64,000 nt of DNA, from positions 1,984,001 through 2,048,000 of the forward strand of contig CAVVPY010000001.1 of assembly GCA_963750295.1 (NCBI GenBank), in the 5' to 3' direction. Below, piece after piece: positions 1-8,298 of this stretch. The stretch's first letter is position 1. Each line of letters opens with the position of its first letter. A program made the position numbers and the translations under genes. The notes under the pieces were generated by a model that was not told where the DNA came from, searched no databases, and saw only the letters and a list, made by a program, of their open reading frames with translations. This stretch comes from CAVVPY01 sp963750295 (lineage in GTDB: Bacteria > Actinomycetota > Actinomycetes > Mycobacteriales > Jatrophihabitantaceae).

Positions 1-1146
1 GTTGACGGACGGGGAGTTGACGGACGGCGAGTGCAGCGTCCACGGGTCAGTGACCTGCCTGGACACCACGACGTCCACCGTAGTGCCGAACTCCGCGCGC
101 ATCCGGGTGGCCACGGCATCCAGCCACGGCGCCTCGGTGGCCCAGTGCGCGGCGTCGACGAGCGCCACGCCTCGCTCGGTCACGGATTCACTCGTGCTGT
201 GGTGTTTCAGGTCCGCGGTGAGATAGGCGTCGGCGCCCGCCGCACCGGCGTCCTCGGCGTAGCCGCCACCCGACCCGCCGCACACCGCGACCGTCCGCAC
301 CACCCGGTCGGGATCACCGGCGGCCCGCACCCCCCACGCCGTCGCGGGCAGGACGGCGGCCGCGTGCGCGGTGAACTCCCGCAGCGTCATCGGCGCGGAC
401 AGCTCGCCGACCCGGCCGGTTCCGCGGCCTGTTGGCGCGGGCAGTCGGGTGAGCACGTCGAAGGCCGGCTCCTCGTAGGAGTGCGTGGCGCGCAGCGCGG
501 CGAGCACTGCGTCCAGGCGCCGTCGCGGCACGACCAGCTCGATCCGCGTCTCGGGCAGCGCCTCGATCTCACCGTGCGTCCCGATCGACGGCCGTGCCCC
601 GGCAAGCGGACGGAACGTGCCGGTGCCCTCGGCGGTCCAGGCGCACCGGTCGTAGTCGCCGATCGCGCCGGCCCCCGCCGCGGCCAGCGCGTCGATGAGT
701 GCCTGCGCCTCGGCGACGGGAGCGAACACGACGAGCTTGTCGACCGGGTCGCCGGGCAGGGCCACGAGGGGGCGCAAATCGTGCAGGCCGAGCCGGTCGG
801 CGAGCGCATCGGACACACCGGGGTCGGCCACGTCGGCGTTCGTGTGCGCCACGAAGTGCGCGATGCCGCCACGGATCATGCGGTGGACGAGCGCGCCTTT
901 CGGGTCGTCGGCCGGGACGCCGTGGACGGGCGTGAGCAGCAATGGGTGGTGCGTGAACAGCAACTGCGCGCTGTCCGCCTCGGCCACCGTCGCGGGGACG
1001 GGATCCACGGCGAGCAGGACGCGCTCGACGGCGTCGGCCGGGTCACCGCACACCAGCCCGACCGCGTCCCAGCTCTCTGCCCAGGACGGGTCGAACCACC
1101 CGTCCAGGACACTGATCAGCTCGCGCAGCCCAGGCACGCCCGGCAA
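1..1146 (-). CDS. Nif3-like dinuclear metal-centre protein (partial, runs off left edge)
   Basis: Reads leftwards for about 382 codons and is still open at the window edge. Motifs of the Nif3/YqfO (DUF34) family are visible: a metal-binding THHPLLL near residue 65, a central insert domain, and DAYLTADLKHH followed by ALVDAAHWATE in the C-terminal half. The last codons (TDPWTLH) resemble the usual C-terminus, so only a few residues should be missing. Family members bind two metal ions; the cellular role is unsettled. I prefer the TTG start at 1146 because GGAG lies four bases upstream; a GTG at 1137 is the alternative. A 12-base direct repeat (1-12, 15-26) lies in the last codons. Confidence 0.85.
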   Translation of the reverse strand, partial: MPGVPGLRELISVLDGWFDPSWAESWDAVGLVCGDPADAVERVLLAVDPVPATVAEADSAQLLFTHHPLLLTPVHGVPADDPKGALVHRMIRGGIAHFVAHTNADVADPGVSDALADRLGLHDLRPLVALPGDPVDKLVVFAPVAEAQALIDALAAAGAGAIGDYDRCAWTAEGTGTFRPLAGARPSIGTHGEIEALPETRIELVVPRRRLDAVLAALRATHSYEEPAFDVLTRLPAPTGRGTGRVGELSAPMTLREFTAHAAAVLPATAWGVRAAGDPDRVVRTVAVCGGSGGGYAEDAGAAGADAYLTADLKHHSTSESVTERGVALVDAAHWATEAPWLDAVATRMRAEFGTTVDVVVSRQVTDPWTLHSPSVNSPSVN

Positions 1147-1207
1147 CCTACTCCGAGAGGTACCGTGCAGGTGACACCGGCGCACCAGCTACGGGGGGAG
1201 GCACGCA

Positions 1208-1588
1208 ATGCTCTATCTCGACGGATTCATGGGTCTGCTCGTCGTCGGCGTCTGGATCTTCTGCTTCATCGACGTGGTGCTCACACCCGTCACGGCGTGC
1301 CGGAATCTGCCCAAACTTGCGTGGATCTTCATCGTCTTGCTGCTGCCGACGATCGGCTCGATCGCGTGGCTGGTCGCCGGACACCCGTGGGACAAGACAG
1401 GCGCATCGGTCGGGTCGAAGCCGGGCCTGCGGTTCCCCAACGCGACCCGGCCCAACCGCGTCGTCCCGTCCAACCCGGACGACGACGAGGAGTTCCTGGC
1501 CAGCCTGAAGGCGCGCGCCGAGGAGCAGCGCCGCCGTGCTCGCGAAGCAAGCGACCGCGAGCCGGACGGCCCGGTCGACCCAGCCTGA
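1208..1588 (+). CDS. PLD-nuclease N-terminal (PLDc_N) membrane protein
   Basis: A 126-residue protein with two hydrophobic helices (about residues 6-27 and 37-58) followed by an acidic, then Arg-rich tail. The CRNLPKLAWIFIVLLLPTIGSIAWL segment with HPWD matches, in spaced pieces, the PLDc_N module of actinobacterial small membrane proteins; the catalytic HKD domain is absent. A strong ribosome site (GGGGGAGG) precedes the ATG. The function of the stand-alone module is not established. It is divergent from the Nif3-like gene. Confidence 0.8.
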   Translation: MLYLDGFMGLLVVGVWIFCFIDVVLTPVTACRNLPKLAWIFIVLLLPTIGSIAWLVAGHPWDKTGASVGSKPGLRFPNATRPNRVVPSNPDDDEEFLASLKARAEEQRRRAREASDREPDGPVDPA

Positions 1589-1595
1589 CCTCCGA

Positions 1596-1982
1596 CTAGG
1601 GGCGACGGCCGGCAAGGACGCAGAACTCGTTCCCCTCCGGGTCGGCCAGTACGACCCAGCTCGCCTCGCCTTGACCGACGTCGGCGCGCCGAGCACCGAG
1701 GTCGAGCAGGCGAGCGACCTCGTCGTCCTGGTCCCTGTCGGTGGGGTTGACGTCGAGGTGGAGCCGGTTCTTGACGGTCTTGGTCTCGGGCACGCGGGCG
1801 AAGGTCAACGTGGGTGACGCGGGACCGAGGTGGTGGTTGCCTTCAGGCGCCCTCGGGGAGCCGATGGTCACGATGCCGTCGTCCTCGCTCTGTACCTCGT
1901 AGTCCAGGACCGAGCACCAGAACCGGGCCAGACCCTGCGGGTCGGCACAGTCGATCGCCAGCTCGGTGAACTTGCTGGTCAT
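1596..1982 (-). CDS. VOC-family (glyoxalase-like) protein
   Basis: A 128-residue single-domain protein with the beta-alpha-beta-beta-beta pattern of vicinal-oxygen-chelate proteins: ELAIDCADPQGLARFW at the N-terminus, NRLHLDVNP in the middle and VLADPEGNEFCVL at the C-terminus. Similar actinobacterial proteins are annotated as glyoxalase/bleomycin-resistance homologues without a known substrate. ATG at 1982 is chosen because GGAGG lies seven bases upstream; the in-frame TTG at 1997 would bury the ribosome site. It is convergent with the PLDc_N gene, with only a few bases between the stops. Confidence 0.8.
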   Translation of the reverse strand: MTSKFTELAIDCADPQGLARFWCSVLDYEVQSEDDGIVTIGSPRAPEGNHHLGPASPTLTFARVPETKTVKNRLHLDVNPTDRDQDDEVARLLDLGARRADVGQGEASWVVLADPEGNEFCVLAGRRP

Positions 1983-2050
1983 GTCAGGTCCTCCCAATCA
2001 CGAAGGTCGGCGTGTCGCCCGGCCACACGCTATTCGGGGCGGTCGCACAG

Positions 2051-2079
2051 TTGTCAATTCGAATGTTTGTTCGTAGTGT
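2051..2079 (+). promoter_or_regulatory. Promoter of the small Trp-rich gene
   Basis: TTGTCA at 2051-2056 and TAGTGT at 2074-2079 are separated by exactly 17 bases. TAGTGT ends seven bases before the GTG at 2087, the geometry of an actinobacterial leaderless transcript. Confidence 0.55.
2060..2073. promoter_or_regulatory. Candidate LexA/SOS box
   Basis: CGAAT-GTTT-GTTCG differs by one base from the actinobacterial SOS consensus CGAAC-N4-GTTCG. It fills the spacer between the -35 and -10 elements, where LexA binding would block RNA polymerase. Confidence 0.5.
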
Positions 2080-2086
2080 TCGCAGC

Positions 2087-2440
2087 GTGCCACCTGGACT
2101 GCCGATCCACCTGTCGCGCCCGCCGTTCAGCGGGCGCCTGCTGCTCTGGGGGCAGGCCGCGGACGGCTGGTGGGGACTGGTCGCCTGGTCGCAGCGCGTC
2201 GTCGAAGCAGGCGAACAGGCCACACTGCCGTTCGCGGCGTGGGTGCCCGGCAGCGCCCTGTCCAAGCCGGGTTGGTCGAGCGCGGCCGAGCCGATCCCCC
2301 GCGTCACGCTGACGACGGATCGAGCCGACTGGCCCGGCCCGGCAAGTTGGCCGGGCTGGTACGCCGGCGTGTGGACCGACGGTGCGCCTGCCCGGCCACC
2401 CGGGGTCGAGTTGGCCAACCAGCCGCGCTGGCGCAAGTGA
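2087..2440 (+). CDS. Small Trp-rich protein of unknown function, probable SOS gene
   Basis: A protein of 117 residues from GTG 2087 with many tryptophans (WGQAADGWWGLVAWSQRV, GWYAGVWTDG). I do not recognise a domain, but the composition and codon use look like a real conserved gene rather than a shadow. GTG 2087 is chosen because a -10 hexamer lies seven bases upstream and no ribosome site precedes it, which fits leaderless translation. An in-frame ATG at 2063 falls inside the predicted SOS box and is unlikely. The start sits 104 bases from the divergent VOC gene. A DNA-damage role is inferred from the operator only. Confidence 0.55.
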   Translation: MPPGLPIHLSRPPFSGRLLLWGQAADGWWGLVAWSQRVVEAGEQATLPFAAWVPGSALSKPGWSSAAEPIPRVTLTTDRADWPGPASWPGWYAGVWTDGAPARPPGVELANQPRWRK

Positions 2441-2577
2441 ACCGGCGCCCGGGTCACACACCCCCCCGGCCACGCTCCGCAAACCCCGCGCCCACCCGGC
2501 CGGGTGCCGGCGTTGGTTTCTCGGGCCTGAGGCTGCAGACTCAGCCCGTCAGCACGCGAGGACAGGTGGGGGCACCG

Positions 2578-3246
2578 ATGCAACGGCGACGCTGGGCGGC
2601 GGTGCTGGCGACGCTGGGCCTGGTTACGAGCTTGTTCGTCGCCGTGCCGAGCGCCCAGGCCGCCGCACCGAACCGGTCGACGCGCGTCCTGCTCGCCCAG
2701 TTGCAGGTGGCGACCGAGCACCCGGCCGGCTACGACCGCTCACTGTTCCCGCTGTGGACCGACAGCGACGGCGACGGCTGCAACACCCGCTACGAGGTGC
2801 TGATCGCCGAGGCGACCCGGCGCCCGACGATCGGGAGCGGGTGCAGCCTGTCCGGCGGTCGCTGGTTCTCGGTGTACGACGGGGTGAGCACCACTGATCC
2901 GTCCACCTTCGACGTCGACCACGTGGTGCCGCTGGCCGAGGCGTGGCAGTCGGGCGCGTGGAACTGGAACACCGACACCCGTACCCGCTACGCGAACGAT
3001 CTCGGCTACGCCGCCGACCTCGTCGCGGTCACCGCCCACTCGAACCGGTCCAAGGGCGACCGGGAACCGGCTGGCTGGTCACCGCCGCGTGCGTCGTTCC
3101 GGTGCCGCTACTACGCCTGGTGGGTTGCGGTGAAGTGGCGCTGGCAACTCGCGGTGAACCCGACCGAGAAGGTCTGGCTGCGCAATCACCTCGCCGCGTG
3201 CGGGTGGCCGCTCGTGCGCGGCACGACGCAACCCCCGATCGGCTAG
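2578..3246 (+). CDS. Secreted HNH endonuclease family protein (DUF1524-like)
   Basis: A 222-residue protein with a signal peptide (MQRRRW, hydrophobic core, cleavage near AQA-AAP at residue 24-28) and an HNH-type core: FDVDHVVPLAEAWQSGAW supplies the DH pair, AVTAHSNRSKGDREP the N and the downstream residues, followed by CRYYAWWVAVK. This is the layout of actinobacterial exported DUF1524/GmrSD-C-like nucleases, thought to degrade extracellular DNA. GTGGGGG precedes the ATG. Cysteines (CNTR, SGCSL, RCRYY, AACGW) may form disulfides outside the cell. Confidence 0.8.
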   Translation: MQRRRWAAVLATLGLVTSLFVAVPSAQAAAPNRSTRVLLAQLQVATEHPAGYDRSLFPLWTDSDGDGCNTRYEVLIAEATRRPTIGSGCSLSGGRWFSVYDGVSTTDPSTFDVDHVVPLAEAWQSGAWNWNTDTRTRYANDLGYAADLVAVTAHSNRSKGDREPAGWSPPRASFRCRYYAWWVAVKWRWQLAVNPTEKVWLRNHLAACGWPLVRGTTQPPIG

Positions 3247-3249
3247 CAG

Positions 3250-3312
3250 CGGCTTTGACCCCGCCGTGGCCGCTGGACGGGACCAATCACGGCCAGCCCG
3301 GGGTCAAAGCCG
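3250..3312. terminator. Bidirectional terminator
   Basis: CGGCTTTGACCCCG at 3250-3263 pairs perfectly with CGGGGTCAAAGCCG at 3299-3312, with further TGGCCG/CGGCCA pairing inside the loop. It lies exactly between two convergent stop codons. There is no long T-run, as is common in this GC range. Confidence 0.7.
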
Positions 3313-3313
3313 G

Positions 3314-6220
3314 TCAGTCGTCGTTGGTGATCGTCGCCCGGCCACTCGTGTCGGACAGCGTCACGCCGACCGCGGACGAGAGCACGAGCGAGAACGTCTC
3401 GTCCGGCTCGACCACGATGTCACCGAGGACGGTGACCGGGACACTCAGCGTGGTCTGCCCGGCGGCGAACGTGACGGACGTGAGCGGCACCGCCGTGTAG
3501 TCCGAGCCAGCGGTCGCGGTGCCGTTGGCGGTCGCGTAGGTCAGCGAGATCGGTGCGCCGGCATTCCCCGACCGGGTGATGGTGAACTGCACCTGCGTCG
3601 ATCCACTGTTGCCCTCGACCAACTGCACGTCGCCCACCGAGACGTAGACGGGCGCGTCGTCGTTGACGATCGTCGCCGCCCCTGAGCCATCGGCGATGAC
3701 CGCGCCGGTCGGGGACGTGAGCGCGACGGTGAAGGTCTCGTCGGGCTCGAAGACGGTGTCGCCGCGCAGGGCCACCGTCACTTTCTGCGATGCCTGACCG
3801 GCGGCGAAGTTGACCAGCGTCGACGGCACCGCCGTGTAGTCGCTGCCGGCGCTGGCCGTGCCGTTCGCCGTCGCGTAGTGGACGGCGGCGGGCTGGCTCA
3901 GGTCGCCGTAGCGCGTGATCGTGAACGACACGCGCGGCGATCCAGTGGCGCCTTCGGTGCGAGCGGCGTCGTTGATCGAGAAGAACGTCGCCGGGCCGGA
4001 CAGCGGCGTGCCGTCGTCATTGACGATCGTCGCCGTCGCACTCGGGTCCGACAGTGTGGCGCCGACCGGACTCGACAGCACGAGATGGAACGTCTCGTTG
4101 GGCTCCTGAGTCGTGTCCCCGGTCACCAGGACCTTCACCGTCTTGGACTTCTGGCCGGGCGCGAACACCAGCGTCGTCAGCGGCAATGCCGTGTAGTCAG
4201 TGCCTGCGGACGCGGTCCCGTTCGACGTCGCGTAGTCGACGGACCCGGCCACCGCGGTGTTACCTGTCCGGCTGATCTTGAACACAGCAGCGGACGTGCC
4301 GCTGTTGCCCTCGGTGACCGACAGATCGCGTATCGAGAGGTACGCGGGCGCATCGTCGTTCACGATGGTCGCGACGCCGGTGGTGTCGGTGATGACCGCG
4401 CCGACCGGCGTCGACACCACCAGCAAGAAGGTCTCGTTGTTCTCCGGCTGCGTGTCGCCGTTGACCCAGACCGTGACGGTCTTGCTGGTCTCGCCGGCCG
4501 CGAAGTTCAGTGTCGCGGGCGGGATCCGGGTGAAGTCGGTTCCGTTCTGTGCCGAGACGGCCGACGTCGCGTACGTGACCGACGACGCGCCGGTGGTGTT
4601 CCCCGCGCGGGTGACGGTGAACGTCGCCGCGGTCGTGCCGCTGTTGCCCTCGGTGACCTGGATGTCGTTGACCGAGATGTAAGCGGGGCCGGACGACGGT
4701 GGCGCCGAGTCGTCGTTCACGATCGTCGCCACGCCCGTGCCGTCGGTGATCGTCGCGCCCACCGGGGACGACAGCTCGACCGAGAATGTCTCGTCCGGCT
4801 CGACGACGGTGTCACCGAGCACCGAGACCGAGACCGACTTCATGGTCTGGCCGGCGGCGAACGTGACCGTCGTCGGCGCGAGAGCCGTGTAGTCACTACC
4901 CGCGGTCGCGGTGCCGTCGGCCGTCGCGTATGTCACCGACGAGGACGCAGCGGTGCTGCCCGCCCGGGTGATCGTGAAGGTCGCCGAGGTGGTGCCGGCG
5001 TTGCCTTCGGTCACCGAGACGTCATCGACCGAGAGCGTCGGTGGGGGCGGTCCGCTCATCGCCGCGGAACCCCAGAACGGGTCGCTTCCCCCGCCGATGA
5101 ACAGCTGCCGATGCACGGAGCTGCAGTCGCCGCCGGACAGATCGCCGACCGGACTGATGAAGATCCGGTTGACGGCAGGGCTGACGTTCTGGTCCTGCTC
5201 GACCCACGCGAGGGCTCCGCCGTCGGGAGCGACCCGCGGGATCATGGGTACCGAACCGCTGGCCGAGTAGATGTCGCAGCGACCGGTCGGCTGAGCGGGC
5301 GGCGGCCCGTTCGTCGTCCGCAACCGGACCGAGCGCTCGCCGGTCGCGCCCCACCCGGTCGTCACGAGCAAGCCGCCGGCGACGATCGGGTACTCGTAGT
5401 TGTTGTCGCTGAAGTCGTTGGGGTCGGGCGCGATCCAGAGCAGCGCCTTCGGCGTGCCGAGGTCGTAGTAGAAGTCGGCGTTGGCGAACTCACCGTAGAA
5501 CAGCAGTCGCGTACTGCTGCCGAGCCATTCGGGCGCCCACAGGTTCTCGGTGTGGCCGGTGGTGATCGTGCCGTTGACCGGACTGCCGTCGGTCGAGATC
5601 ACGTAGACGTAGCTCTCGAAGGTGCCGCCGCAGTCGAAGTCGTAGAAGTCGGCGAGCGGGTTCACCACGATCTTGGTGCCGTCCGGCGACACCTCGGCGA
5701 GCACCCCGAAGGGGGCGGTGAGTACCGGGATGGTGCACGAACCGCCCAGCCGTGATTCGTACTGGTCGGGCGCGAACGGTGCGCGAAGCAGGGTGCCGAA
5801 GGCGTCCATCTCATAGAGGTAGCTGCGTACGAAGCCACCAGCTTGTTCGTTGCGGTCCCGCACGGCGACGACGAGGCTGCCGTCTGCTGACTCACTGGGG
5901 TTCCGGTAGGGCGCATCCGCGGTCCCGTCGGTGGTGAGCCGACGCACCGTGAGTCCGTCCGGGCTGGTCATCCAGACGTTGGAGTTCTTGATGTAGAGGA
6001 TGTTGCCGCCGCTGGTGATGCTCGTGGCTGGCGAGACTCCGGCCGCGGCGTGCCCGGTGGACTGCGGCGCGGCCACGACTGCCTCCGCGCGGGTGGGCGC
6101 GACCAGAGTCAGCAAGCCGAGCCCGACGAGGACGGCAGCGAGGAACGCAGTCACCCGCCGCGCGCGGGAGTCGCTTGGTGCCAGCGGACTGGACGTCATA
6201 GGTGCAGTGGGGATGGACAT
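3314..6220 (-). CDS. Secreted protein with beta-propeller-like N-terminus and five Calx-beta domains
   Basis: A protein of 968 residues. Residues 1-45 form a signal peptide. Residues 60-385 look like TolB/WD40-type repeats (NILYIKNSNVWMTSPDG, SADGSLVVAVRDRN, VSPDGTKIVV, APDGGALAWV). From about residue 392 to the end come five tandem Calx-beta domains, each with a VTEGN entry, a GSDYTA-type turn, a GDTVxEPDETF motif and a TIVNDD end. Calx-beta domains bind calcium and are common in bacterial adhesins, so this is probably a surface or matrix protein. There is no sortase motif or C-terminal transmembrane helix. ATG 6220 follows GAAAGG at good spacing. Confidence 0.85.
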   Translation of the reverse strand: MSIPTAPMTSSPLAPSDSRARRVTAFLAAVLVGLGLLTLVAPTRAEAVVAAPQSTGHAAAGVSPATSITSGGNILYIKNSNVWMTSPDGLTVRRLTTDGTADAPYRNPSESADGSLVVAVRDRNEQAGGFVRSYLYEMDAFGTLLRAPFAPDQYESRLGGSCTIPVLTAPFGVLAEVSPDGTKIVVNPLADFYDFDCGGTFESYVYVISTDGSPVNGTITTGHTENLWAPEWLGSSTRLLFYGEFANADFYYDLGTPKALLWIAPDPNDFSDNNYEYPIVAGGLLVTTGWGATGERSVRLRTTNGPPPAQPTGRCDIYSASGSVPMIPRVAPDGGALAWVEQDQNVSPAVNRIFISPVGDLSGGDCSSVHRQLFIGGGSDPFWGSAAMSGPPPPTLSVDDVSVTEGNAGTTSATFTITRAGSTAASSSVTYATADGTATAGSDYTALAPTTVTFAAGQTMKSVSVSVLGDTVVEPDETFSVELSSPVGATITDGTGVATIVNDDSAPPSSGPAYISVNDIQVTEGNSGTTAATFTVTRAGNTTGASSVTYATSAVSAQNGTDFTRIPPATLNFAAGETSKTVTVWVNGDTQPENNETFLLVVSTPVGAVITDTTGVATIVNDDAPAYLSIRDLSVTEGNSGTSAAVFKISRTGNTAVAGSVDYATSNGTASAGTDYTALPLTTLVFAPGQKSKTVKVLVTGDTTQEPNETFHLVLSSPVGATLSDPSATATIVNDDGTPLSGPATFFSINDAARTEGATGSPRVSFTITRYGDLSQPAAVHYATANGTASAGSDYTAVPSTLVNFAAGQASQKVTVALRGDTVFEPDETFTVALTSPTGAVIADGSGAATIVNDDAPVYVSVGDVQLVEGNSGSTQVQFTITRSGNAGAPISLTYATANGTATAGSDYTAVPLTSVTFAAGQTTLSVPVTVLGDIVVEPDETFSLVLSSAVGVTLSDTSGRATITNDD

Positions 6221-6344
6221 CGGATCGCCTTTCGTCGCTACCCGGAAGGCTCGCTCACGTCCACCCGTCGCGTCATCGCACAGTTGCGCCAACTACCGGC
6301 GAATCGCGCGGATGTTAGCCGCATCGGTCGAGCACGGCTTGCAT

Positions 6345-6374
6345 TATCCGTTCATCCGTGCGAGTATACGGATA
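6345..6374. promoter_or_regulatory. Candidate operator/promoter of the ArsR gene
   Basis: TATCCG at 6345-6350 and CGGATA at 6369-6374 form a dyad with an 18-base spacer that ends on the ATG. TTGCAT at 6339-6344 and GAGTAT at 6362-6367, 17 bases apart, could be the -35 and -10 of a leaderless promoter. An autoregulatory site is inferred. Confidence 0.35.
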
Positions 6375-6751
6375 TGACGGCACCACTTGACCACGACCAC
6401 CCGGTCGATCCGGGGCGCGTGGCGCTCGCCCGAAAGGGTCTGATCGATCCGGCTGAGGCCGGCCGGTTGGCGGGGCTGCTCGGACTGATCCAGGATCCGG
6501 TCCGCTCCCGCGTCCTGTTCGCGCTGTCGACCGCCGACGAGCTGTGTGTAGGCGACCTGGCGATTGCGCTCGAGGTCACCGAGGACTCCGCGTCCTACGC
6601 CCTCAAGCTGCTGCGTACCGCCGGGCTCGTCAACTTCCGAAAGCAGGGCCGCGTCGTCTACTACCGCCTGGGTGACGGGTTCCCGCATCAACTCCTCGAA
6701 CACTGCCTGCGCGAGTTGCTGAGCATCGCCAACAAGCAGTCCGCGTCATGA
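6374..6751 (+). CDS. ArsR/SmtB-family metal-sensing repressor
   Basis: A 125-residue winged-helix protein. LIQDPVRSRVLFALSTADELCVGDLAIAL followed by TEDSASYALKLLRTAGLV is, read in pieces, the ArsR recognition region. ELCVGDL is a variant of the ELCVCDL metal-box of ArsR/CadC with one of the two cysteines replaced by glycine. RVVYYRLGDG is the wing, and His residues at the N-terminus (DHDHP) and C-terminus (HQLLEHCLRE) could add ligands. It overlaps the DUF4396 gene by four bases, so the two should be co-regulated. The inducer is probably a heavy metal; which one is unknown. Confidence 0.85.
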   Translation: MTAPLDHDHPVDPGRVALARKGLIDPAEAGRLAGLLGLIQDPVRSRVLFALSTADELCVGDLAIALEVTEDSASYALKLLRTAGLVNFRKQGRVVYYRLGDGFPHQLLEHCLRELLSIANKQSAS

Positions 6752-7446
6752 CCAGCCATTCAGTGCACCAAGGGCAGGCGCACGACCACGAGACCAGTGA
6801 CCAGCACACCATGGTCGGCAGCACCACGAGCATGGCGATCAGCGCCACGTTGCACTGCCTCACCGGCTGCGCGATCGGCGAGATCGCCGGTCTGATCATC
6901 GGCACGTCCGCCGGACTCAACAACGCGGCCACGATCGCGATCTCGGTCGGGTTGGCGTTCGTGTTCGGGTACAGCCTCTCGACGCTGCCGCTGCTGAAGT
7001 CGGGGCTGGCCCTTCGCGCCGCGCTCACAGTGGTGCTCGCGGCGGACACGCTGTCGATTCTGACCATGGAGATCGTCGACAACGCGGTCATGGCCGTTCT
7101 TCCCGGCGCCATGAATGCCGGCCTCGTCAACGTCGTCTTCTGGGTCGGCATGATGCTGTCACTGGGCGCAGCGTTCGTCGCGGCGTTCCCCGTCAATCGG
7201 TATTTGCTCGGGCGCGGCAAGGGACACGCGCTGACGCACCAGTACCACGGCGCGGACGCGGCCGGTGCCGGCTGGCGGCGCTTCGTCCCGACGTTCGGCA
7301 CCGGCGCCCTCGCCGCCGTGATCGTCGCGTTCATGCTCGGTGGCCTACTGGTCGCAGCGGCAGCTGAGCTGAGTGGCCCGGGCCAAGGTCCGGCCACGTC
7401 ACATCTGGTGGGCGCTACCCGTGACCCGGAGTTGCCGGACAGCTGA
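6748..7446 (+). CDS. DUF4396 membrane protein, metal-linked
   Basis: A 232-residue protein with a His-rich cytoplasmic start (HSVHQGQAHDHE, DQH) and about five transmembrane segments. ATLHCLTGCAIGEIAGLIIG, GYSLSTLPLL and NAGLVNVVFWVGMMLSLGAAF are typical of DUF4396. The His tail and the CLTGC pair suggest metal handling. The start ATG overlaps the ArsR stop (ATGA), making a two-gene operon whose likely job is heavy-metal export or tolerance; this is inferred from context. GGTGGGCGCTAC near 7407 happens to match 12 bases of the att core downstream. Confidence 0.8.
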   Translation: MTSHSVHQGQAHDHETSDQHTMVGSTTSMAISATLHCLTGCAIGEIAGLIIGTSAGLNNAATIAISVGLAFVFGYSLSTLPLLKSGLALRAALTVVLAADTLSILTMEIVDNAVMAVLPGAMNAGLVNVVFWVGMMLSLGAAFVAAFPVNRYLLGRGKGHALTHQYHGADAAGAGWRRFVPTFGTGALAAVIVAFMLGGLLVAAAAELSGPGQGPATSHLVGATRDPELPDS

Positions 7447-8147
7447 CGGTGCCGCACAAGCACGTTCGATGGGTTGAGCGCCGCACACCGAATCGCTGTA
7501 GTTCGCAACGACAGGCTGTCACTAGGCGCCGCCCGCGGGTTCCCCGGCACGACCGCGTACCGCGGACGGCACCTTCATCGCGACGCCGCGTTACCGGTGT
7601 TGGTGAAGCGGGTGTGCCGGCATCGGGCCGTGGGCGGTATGGCGGTGGCGGGGAGTTGGCTGGCGGAAAGCCCCACAGGCCGGCAGCCCGGCCACGCCCG
7701 CACCCGCGCTCACCCCGCACCAAGATCAACAGGACTCAGAGAATTCACTTCGGTTGCATCCGGGCTTAAGGCCCCGGTACGCGGCCTGACGTCGAAGGCG
7801 GAACGAGCCGGTCGCGGTGCGCGCTCCGAACGGCGAGGTGATGAGTTCCAGGTGACTGATGTGGACGCGGCCGTAGCCAGGTTCGGATTGGCGTGCAAGG
7901 CGCGCAGCTTCGCGCCAAGGCCTTTACAGTTGCCGTGCCAGCCATGCGCGGTCGCATCGCCCGCCGTTGTCCGTCGGCGCGAGTCGCTCACTTGGGGGGA
8001 ACAAGATGCGAAAGTCAACGACCGTGCCGCTGTCTCTGTGCGTTCCGCCCGCGGCAACCGCCCCTGGGGTCGAGCAACAGAAAGCCGCCCGACCACCGAA
8101 TCGCACGTGGATCGCACGTCGACATCATTCCGAGATGCTGAGATGCC
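7447..8147. other. Gene-poor stretch with a fossil fragment
   Basis: About 700 bases with no convincing coding frame. Positions 7583-7667 resemble 10130-10213 inside the integrated element (roughly three bases in four by eye), which there encode the tail of an exported protein. A short direct repeat of ATCGCACGT lies near 8100-8120. The rest looks like decayed DNA. Confidence 0.5.
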
Positions 8148-8173
8148 GAATCTCCTTTGACAACAGGAGATTC
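8148..8173 (-). terminator. Stem-loop, probable original terminator of tRNA-Val
   Basis: GAATCTCCT and AGGAGATTC form a perfect 9-bp stem around TTGACAAC, four bases beyond the tRNA 3' fragment. In the uninterrupted chromosome it would lie just downstream of the tRNA. No T-run follows. Confidence 0.5.
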
Positions 8174-8176
8174 TAT

Positions 8177-8202
8177 CGGTGGGCGCTACTGGGATCGAAC
8201 CA
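8177..8202. repeat. attL core (displaced 3' end of tRNA-Val)
   Basis: 26 bases identical to 18375-18400. It starts CGGTGGGCGCTACTGG and ends ATCGAACCA, corresponding to the T-arm and acceptor end of the tRNA. The two flanks diverge immediately outside it. Confidence 0.9.
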
Positions 8203-8260
8203 ATAGCATCTATCGCCCTAGACCCCCGGATTTGCTGGGATTTCTGACGGTCACCGCCAG

Positions 8261-8282
8261 CGCGTGCCAGCCACGTGCCAGA
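8261..8282. repeat. Left arm-type site
   Basis: CGCGTGCCAGC then CACGTGCCAGA: two tandem copies of a 10-base CRCGTGCCAG-type unit. It matches 18225-18246 at the other end with one difference and in the same orientation. Confidence 0.65.
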
Positions 8283-8298
8283 CCGAGAGGAAACCCGC

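Noticed and set aside
3878..5755. A 625-codon open frame antisense to the Calx-beta gene
   Set aside because: It repeats with the Calx-beta units and is Arg-rich; a mirror of the repeats, not a gene.
7407..7418. A 12-base match to the att core (GGTGGGCGCTAC) in the DUF4396 gene
   Set aside because: It is in frame in an intact gene, the match ends abruptly and no element boundary is seen; probably chance.
8157..8206. Peptides reading GGRYWDRTN or WALLGSNQ
   Set aside because: These come from the tRNA 3' end repeat and are well-known false products of tRNA sequence.
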